This document shows, piece after piece, positions 59,551 to 64,000 of a stretch of DNA of 64,000 nt; the first letter of the stretch is position 1; every line of letters starts with the position of its first letter. The translations under genes were made by a program, and so were the position numbers. The notes beneath the pieces are model-generated. The model ran no database searches. It had not been told where the DNA came from and saw nothing but the letters and a program-made list of their open reading frames with translations. This DNA comes from Phycisphaerales bacterium (GTDB taxonomy: Bacteria > Planctomycetota > Phycisphaerae > Phycisphaerales > UBA1924): assembly GCA_029260395.1 (NCBI GenBank), contig JAJDDJ010000021.1, positions 54,643 to 118,642 of the forward strand, given 5' to 3'.

Positions 59551-61585
59551 TGCCGTGCCCCTCATGCTGGCTTCCGACTACCGCGGCGTCAAGCGGCGCA
59601 AACGACTCGCCGATGTCGCCGCAGCGGAGCATCTGATCGCCGAAGTACGGGTTATTGATCTGCGTGCCCCGCTGAAGCCAGTCAGCACCCTTGTTGTCGA
59701 ACGCCATAGGGCAGTGCGCGAGGTTCCACTCCTCGCTGCCGCGATGCCCAAAGCGACGCTGCAGCGCGATCACTCCAGCACTCATCCGCTCGAACCGTGC
59801 GCGAGCGGTATCGATGCTTGTGATGGCGTCCTCGACGCGCAGCCGCGCAGCCGCACGACGCCACTCCGCGAGCGGCTCGCCGACAAGCCCGGCCTCTTCC
59901 ACAAAGCCGAGAGCCGTCTTCAGATCTGCCGCCGCCTGCACGAAACCGCCCAAATCATCCGCGGCCAGCGATTCCTGCGCATCGAGGTACGCCGAGTACA
60001 CGGGCTTGAGCGCGAAAACGAAGCTATCGGGCACAGTGACGCGAGCAGGCATGTTCGGCATCGAATCGATCGCCTTGCCGCCGTGCCCCGCATGCGGGTT
60101 GCCCCCGCCACCACCGCCGGGTGTCATCATGCTCGGCTTGGCCGCGATCTGCATCGCGCTGTCGATGCGGAACGCGCCGTTGACCACGACGGAATCGCCC
60201 CTTGCGAGTCCGTCACGGACGATGTAGAAGTCGCCCGCTCGGGGACCGAGCATGACGTTCCGCCCCTCGTACGTCGGGCTGTCGGCGTCAGGCACTTGCA
60301 CATAGACAACGGAACGCGTGCCTGTGAAGAGCACAGCAGATCGCGGAATCACCAGGGGCTCATCGGCCCCGGCAGGATCTCCCACAACACCAAGCGACTC
60401 GGCGCGCACCATCGCCATACCGCATATGTCGCATTCGCCCGGGCCATCCTTGACGACCGTTGGGTGCATCGGGCTCACCCATCGACCGGCAAGTTCGTTA
60501 TTGATCACGGCACCGTCATCAGCGACCCGTGTGCGTACGACTGCTGACGCGAACATGCCGGGCTTGAGCCGTTGCTCGGAGTTTTCGACCGCGACCCGCA
60601 CCGCAGCCGTTCGTGTCCGCTCATTGACCATCGGCTCGATGAACGAAACTCGCCCTTCGAACGTCTCGCCAGGGTGTGCCTCGACCGTGAACGTCACCCG
60701 CTGCCCCCAACGCAGCAACGGAAGCTGCGATTCATACGCCTGCATGTCGAGCCAGAGCCGCGAAAGATCAGCGATCGTTGCCAGCGGGGCACCGGTCTGG
60801 ACATAGTCGCCTTCTCTGACGGCGAGATGTGTCACCACACCTCCGATCGGGGCGTAGATGGTCAGGCGGTCAGAGTCGAACGTGCCGTCTTCAACCGCCG
60901 TGATCTGCTCGGGCGTGATGCCGAACAGGCGTAGTTTTTCACGGGATGCAACGAGCGTGTCGAGCGTGGCCGTACGAACAAGTTCGCTGGTCGAAGTACT
61001 GTTTTCCGACGCAGCCCTAGCCTGTCGGAACTCCTCGAAGGCAGCGAGCAAATCAGGGCTGTAGACCTCCGCCATGTGATCGCCCATGGCAACCGGCACG
61101 CCGAGGTAGTTGACGAACAACCGCTCGATACGCCCGGGGAAGTAGGCCGTCAGGCGTGCCACGGAGGTCTCGTCGTAGGTTACTTTGCCGAACAGACGGA
61201 CCTCTGCCGTCGGGAAGAATCGACCAACAGGGGCGATTTCGATTTGGCTCATGGCCGCGGCCGATTCGCTCATCGTGACGCGGAGTTCGTTACCCTCGCC
61301 GCCGTCGTCCGTGACGGGGATCAGATCCATGAAGCAGATTGGACACTTCGCATCTGGATCGGGGAGCCTCACCGATGGGTGCATCGAGCAGGTGTACATC
61401 TGCGGCTCGCCTGCGTCTTCGGCGTGGTCATGATCAGCCCCGATTGTCTTGGGCTCAGGTTCGGGGCTCCCAATGCGGTAGCCAACGACGAGCGCCACGA
61501 TGATCAGCACCACGGCAACGCCCGCTGCGGTGTGCTTCCACAGCCATGCGAGCACCGATTTACTTGTGTTCATGAACTTACTCAT
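59543..61585 (-). CDS. cusB: CusB-type RND adaptor with two heavy-metal-binding domains
   Basis: 680 residues; ATGA overlap with the TolC gene. A membrane anchor (TAAGVAVVLIIVALVVGYRI) leads to a metal domain, YTCSMHPSVRLPDPDAKCPI near 65, with CPICFMDLIPV. Adaptor core: VRLFGKVTYDETSVARLTA and IYAPIGGVVTHLAVREGDYV. A second metal domain WVSPMHPTVVKDGPGECDIC near 370. The C-terminal about 170 residues, after a Gly/His stretch (GGGGGGNPHAGHGG), match the DUF3347-like copper-binding region (LDAQESLAADDLGGF, HCPMAFDNKGADWLQ near 625). It bridges CusA and the outer channel and collects periplasmic Cu+. Confidence 0.9.
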   Translation of the reverse strand: MSKFMNTSKSVLAWLWKHTAAGVAVVLIIVALVVGYRIGSPEPEPKTIGADHDHAEDAGEPQMYTCSMHPSVRLPDPDAKCPICFMDLIPVTDDGGEGNELRVTMSESAAAMSQIEIAPVGRFFPTAEVRLFGKVTYDETSVARLTAYFPGRIERLFVNYLGVPVAMGDHMAEVYSPDLLAAFEEFRQARAASENSTSTSELVRTATLDTLVASREKLRLFGITPEQITAVEDGTFDSDRLTIYAPIGGVVTHLAVREGDYVQTGAPLATIADLSRLWLDMQAYESQLPLLRWGQRVTFTVEAHPGETFEGRVSFIEPMVNERTRTAAVRVAVENSEQRLKPGMFASAVVRTRVADDGAVINNELAGRWVSPMHPTVVKDGPGECDICGMAMVRAESLGVVGDPAGADEPLVIPRSAVLFTGTRSVVYVQVPDADSPTYEGRNVMLGPRAGDFYIVRDGLARGDSVVVNGAFRIDSAMQIAAKPSMMTPGGGGGGNPHAGHGGKAIDSMPNMPARVTVPDSFVFALKPVYSAYLDAQESLAADDLGGFVQAAADLKTALGFVEEAGLVGEPLAEWRRAAARLRVEDAITSIDTARARFERMSAGVIALQRRFGHRGSEEWNLAHCPMAFDNKGADWLQRGTQINNPYFGDQMLRCGDIGESFAPLDAAVVGSQHEGHGND

Positions 61586-63039
61586 GGCGTTTCCTCGCCG
61601 GGGATGGCCCCCGTGTCTTCGTTTTGAGCAGCTTCTGCGGCATCGGCGGCGCGTGTTGGCACGGCCTCTCCAACCAGTCGGTTGAGACTGGCCAATGCTT
61701 GCCCCCGCTCTGCCCGCGCTCGCTCAGCGGACACAGCGAATTCCAGCAACGTCCGCTCGGTGTCGAGCAACTCCAAGAAACTGGTATCGCCCGTTCGGAA
61801 CCCCGCGAGCGAGGCCCGAAGAGATTCCTCGGCCTTCGGGATGAGCGTCGTCTCGAACAACCGAACACGGCGGTCGGCATCGGTGTGCTCGAACCACGCC
61901 CGTTGGATTGAAGCGGCGATCCGGTTCGCCTGATCCGCACGCTCGTGCGACACCGCAAGCCGGCGTGCTATCGCTTCGCGGATCCGGGCGTCGTACTTCT
62001 CCCGCCACAGCGGCACCGTGATCCCGAAGCTCAGGAGGATCGGGTCATCGCCGCTCTCGGCGATGGAGCTGTTCATCGCTTCATTGGTCACGATGTAGTC
62101 GAGACCGACCGTGAAATCGGGTAACCCTTCCTTCCTTGCGACCTCGGTGCGGATCCGCTGCTCCTCCACGCGCTCGTCGAGTGCAAGGAGGATCGGGTTT
62201 GACCGTCGTGCGATCTCGGCCAGCCCGGGCCCGTCGATCGAGGCCACTCGGCCAGGAAGTTCGGCGAATCTGGGCACGTCAGTGTCGGTTGCCCGGTTGA
62301 GCGCCGCGTTCAGGTCCGCAACGTACGTCGGCCGCATCGCGGTGAGCTGCGCGAGCCGGTCTTCGAGCTGACCGAGCTCAACCTGCACGCGGACCAACTC
62401 CGGATGAGACCCAGCGCCCACGCGATAACGAGCACGCACAACCTCCTCGAAAGACGACAGCAGTTCGAGGTTCTCGCCTGTGATCCGAATCGCAGCGTCA
62501 AGATAAGCGACTTCGTGGAGCGTCTCGACGACGCGCTCGGTGACCTCAAGCCGGGCAGCCTCGAACTGCCGCCACGCAGCCCGCGCCGCCATCGCTGCGG
62601 CGTCTTCCCGGTCCCCGAGCAGCCCCGGCCACGGGAACGATTGGCTCACGCCGACACGTGCCTGCTGGGCCCCGGTCCGTGTCTCGACCTCGTCGAGGAA
62701 GAAGCCGAAGTTCACTCGTGGGTCGGGCAACGACCTCACTTGCGGCAACCGCTCGGCGGCTGCAACCCAGCGTTGGTAGGCCGCTTCGACCTTTGGGCTG
62801 TGATAGAGGGCGTGTCGCACGAACTCGTCCGCCGACGCACCGGATGTGAGCAGCGGCGCAGCGGCGTCAGCGTCCGAATCAGGTCGGTAGACCGAACGGG
62901 GCGACGAATCGGCGTCAGCCGGCAGGGATTGAGCGAACGACGGAGGCAGACCGCGGGGGGTATCGAAAGGCGACGAGCAGCCGCCAACGAATCCGACCGC
63001 CGCGACGCCCACCGCGCATGCGATGAGACGAACGGCCAT
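61582..63039 (-). CDS. cusC: TolC-family outer-membrane lipoprotein of the cus operon
   Basis: 485 residues from the ATG at 63039 (AGGAGCC upstream), rejecting the frame to 63102. Signal and lipobox: IACAVGVAAVGFVGGCSS. The two OEP repeats are visible: FVRHALYHSPKVEAAYQRWV near 85 and AEIARRSNPILLALDERVEEQ near 285, with AEESLRASLAGFRTGDTSFL near 415. It forms the channel of the CusCBA system. First gene of the operon; it overlaps cusB by 4 bp. The family symbol is by position and partnership. Confidence 0.88.
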   Translation of the reverse strand: MAVRLIACAVGVAAVGFVGGCSSPFDTPRGLPPSFAQSLPADADSSPRSVYRPDSDADAAAPLLTSGASADEFVRHALYHSPKVEAAYQRWVAAAERLPQVRSLPDPRVNFGFFLDEVETRTGAQQARVGVSQSFPWPGLLGDREDAAAMAARAAWRQFEAARLEVTERVVETLHEVAYLDAAIRITGENLELLSSFEEVVRARYRVGAGSHPELVRVQVELGQLEDRLAQLTAMRPTYVADLNAALNRATDTDVPRFAELPGRVASIDGPGLAEIARRSNPILLALDERVEEQRIRTEVARKEGLPDFTVGLDYIVTNEAMNSSIAESGDDPILLSFGITVPLWREKYDARIREAIARRLAVSHERADQANRIAASIQRAWFEHTDADRRVRLFETTLIPKAEESLRASLAGFRTGDTSFLELLDTERTLLEFAVSAERARAERGQALASLNRLVGEAVPTRAADAAEAAQNEDTGAIPGEETP

Positions 63040-63136
63040 GGATGGCTCCTGAGAATCTGAGGGAACGAGTGTCCGAGCGACAGCAACAAAAACAGAACGC
63101 ACTCAAAGCGCGCACCGTCCTTGCGTGACTTGGGCT

Positions 63137-63556
63137 CTACGTTATCCAGATGCCCAGGAGGGCCTGAACTTCGTTGTGGGTCTTGCCTGCACGCAGGCTA
63201 GCGACAAGCGACGCCATTGTGGGCGTCGCATTGTCCGGCTCGATCACCGGGGTGATCTGCGTCGGGCCGTTCGGCAGGCCTGTGATTGAATCACGATCCG
63301 TCCTGGGCAGGGGAGCATCGGGCCGCGGCTGTCGATCTGGCATCGGTGCCGCAGCGCACGTGCATGGCCCGCCACTCATAGGACAGACACTTACCTCCGC
63401 TGATTCACCGCAGCAGGAGGTCTCAATAACTACCTCGTGACAGCCAGAGGAACTACAGGCATGCCCAGGTCCCAGAGCCTGTCCACTTGCCAATCCGACA
63501 CCCAAACCCGGGATGGCGGCAAAGATGAGCGTCAGGATGGTAATCAGGCGAATCAC
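63137..63556 (-). CDS. Secreted Cys-rich hypothetical protein
   Basis: 139 residues from a GTG start. Signal peptide: TILTLIFAAIPGLGVGLASG. The mature N-terminal part has eight Cys within about 45 residues (HACSSSGCHEVVIETSCCGE, then VCPMSGGPCTCAAAP), followed by a Pro/Asp-rich linker and a helical end. The Cys spacing suggests metal binding or disulfides. No family recognised; it lies 97 bp upstream of cusC on the same strand and may be the true first gene of the cus operon. Confidence 0.7.
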   Translation of the reverse strand: MIRLITILTLIFAAIPGLGVGLASGQALGPGHACSSSGCHEVVIETSCCGESAEVSVCPMSGGPCTCAAAPMPDRQPRPDAPLPRTDRDSITGLPNGPTQITPVIEPDNATPTMASLVASLRAGKTHNEVQALLGIWIT

Positions 63557-63651
63557 GAGTTGATTGTACTCCCTTGGGAACTATCGGTAAACAACCGCGA
63601 CCGCTTGCGTATTCCCGCTCTTCAGACTCGCAGGGCGATCCACAAGTTAAG

Positions 63652-63682
63652 GACACCCCGGCGGTTTCCCGCCGGGGCGTCT
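63652..63682. terminator. Strong hairpin, probable bidirectional terminator
   Basis: GACACCCCGGCGG pairs with CCGCCGGGGCGTC (one mismatch) around a 4-base loop TTTC. It lies just after the minus-strand ArdC-like stop and upstream of the Cys-rich gene, isolating the copper island from the next unit. T-runs on either side are short. Confidence 0.7.
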
Positions 63683-63687
63683 TTGAG

Positions 63688-64000
63688 TCAGGCTGCTGAC
63701 ACCTGCTCCTCCGAGTCTTGGAGGGCCTTGATGATGTCTGCTGCGACGTGCTGGATTCGATCCAAGGACGCGGCGAGCGTCTCAGTCTTGCCGTCATAAA
63801 GCTGGATGTAGTCGCTCGCAGCCGAGCCTGTCTCCAGCCCGATGGCCTGACAGACGACAAAGGCGACGGCTTCGGCCTCGGTCTCCCGCACGGTCTTGCT
63901 GGCGGGTCGCTGGTCGCCACGATGCAGCAGCTCGTGTGCGAGTTCATGGACGATGACTGAGAACTCGTTGGCCGGTTCAAGGTCAGCTCGGATGCTGATC
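63688..64000 (-). CDS. ArdC-like antirestriction/metallopeptidase domain protein (5' partial)
   Basis: The frame is open to the window end, so only the C-terminal 103 residues are visible. They include VIVHELAHELLHRGD (HExxH zinc motif), TVRETEAEAVAFVVCQAIGLE (the matching ExEAxAVAF helix) and SDYIQLYDGKTETLAASLDR. This pairing is typical of the C-terminal zinc-peptidase domain of ArdC-type proteins, which also carry an N-terminal ssDNA-binding domain (outside the window). ArdC homologues are common on plasmids and conjugative elements and protect incoming DNA from restriction. A shorter start at a GTG inside would remove the HExxH and is rejected. Confidence 0.82.
   Translation of the reverse strand, partial: ISIRADLEPANEFSVIVHELAHELLHRGDQRPASKTVRETEAEAVAFVVCQAIGLETGSAASDYIQLYDGKTETLAASLDRIQHVAADIIKALQDSEEQVSAA

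Noticed and set aside
63453..63980. 175-codon frame on the minus strand at the window end
   Set aside because: It is out of frame with the ArdC-like HExxH region and overlaps the Cys-rich gene; Ser/Arg-rich composition is a shadow.
1..64000. tRNA, rRNA and CRISPR features
   Set aside because: No T-loop pattern followed by a plausible acceptor stem, no rRNA-like stretch and no evenly spaced repeat array was found by eye.

Overview
The window is high-GC bacterial DNA, most likely from a planctomycete of the Phycisphaerae type. The pointers are a PEP-CTERM-like exported protein with a Pro-Ala-Pro-Gly C-terminal tail, DUF1080 (3-keto-glycoside hydrolase) and TIGR03067 domains, and ECF sigma factors paired with an anti-sigma factor or a Ser/Thr kinase. 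This assignment is inferred from domain content, not from a marker gene. I see no rRNA, tRNA, CRISPR array or intact transposase.

Region 1 (1-24 kb) looks like ordinary chromosome. It starts with a sugar isomerase, a Gfo/Idh/MocA dehydrogenase and a two-domain DUF1080 protein, which fit 3-keto-sugar catabolism. A flavin-dependent halogenase-like protein, a PEP-CTERM-like protein and a large phosphodiesterase-TPR-sulfotransferase fusion follow. Next come a tight Rieske/ferric-reductase operon with two very small membrane proteins, an ECF sigma/RskA-type anti-sigma pair divergent from an FHA-GAF-PP2C phosphatase, a transglutaminase-esterase fusion, a SET-domain protein, a nitrilase-GNAT fusion, a lipoprotein, an ECF sigma/Ser-Thr kinase pair, and a small acidic secreted peptide coupled to an HTH protein.

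Region 2 (24-34.4 kb) is gene-poor and patchwork. It holds an asparaginase, a TIGR03067/VOC fusion and a complete TetR-OMF-MFP-RND efflux operon. Each unit is followed downstream by a copy of the same roughly 75-bp repeat in the same orientation. A 17-G homopolymer sits just upstream of the efflux operon.

Region 3 (34.4-63.1 kb) is a large copper/heavy-metal island, almost all on the minus strand. Reading in the direction of transcription there are three blocks. (a) 63.0 to 53.8 kb: CusC-CusB-CusA-type efflux, a four-repeat CCxxC protein and a DUF2231 membrane protein. (b) 53.0 to 42.7 kb: a Met-rich Spy-like protein, a small CBM48 protein, an HD-GYP-like signalling protein, a membrane ferredoxin reductase, a cytochrome b-like protein, a seven-heme cytochrome c, DUF1622, a PP2C phosphatase, two small membrane proteins, a CopB-type P-ATPase and an 18-Cys copper-storage-like protein. 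A Cys-rich Rrf2 regulator is transcribed divergently from the head of this block. (c) 42.6 to 34.4 kb: a secreted helical protein, a PD-(D/E)XK-like protein, PcoA-type multicopper oxidase, PcoB, a K+ channel-like protein, an APC permease and a CopA-type P-ATPase.

The window ends in an ArdC-like metallopeptidase domain (partial), a family common on plasmids and conjugative elements, so the metal island may be mobile. Block (b) is the best candidate for an undescribed system: it appears to couple copper export and storage to a dedicated membrane electron-transfer chain and two phosphorylation or cyclic-nucleotide type signalling proteins.
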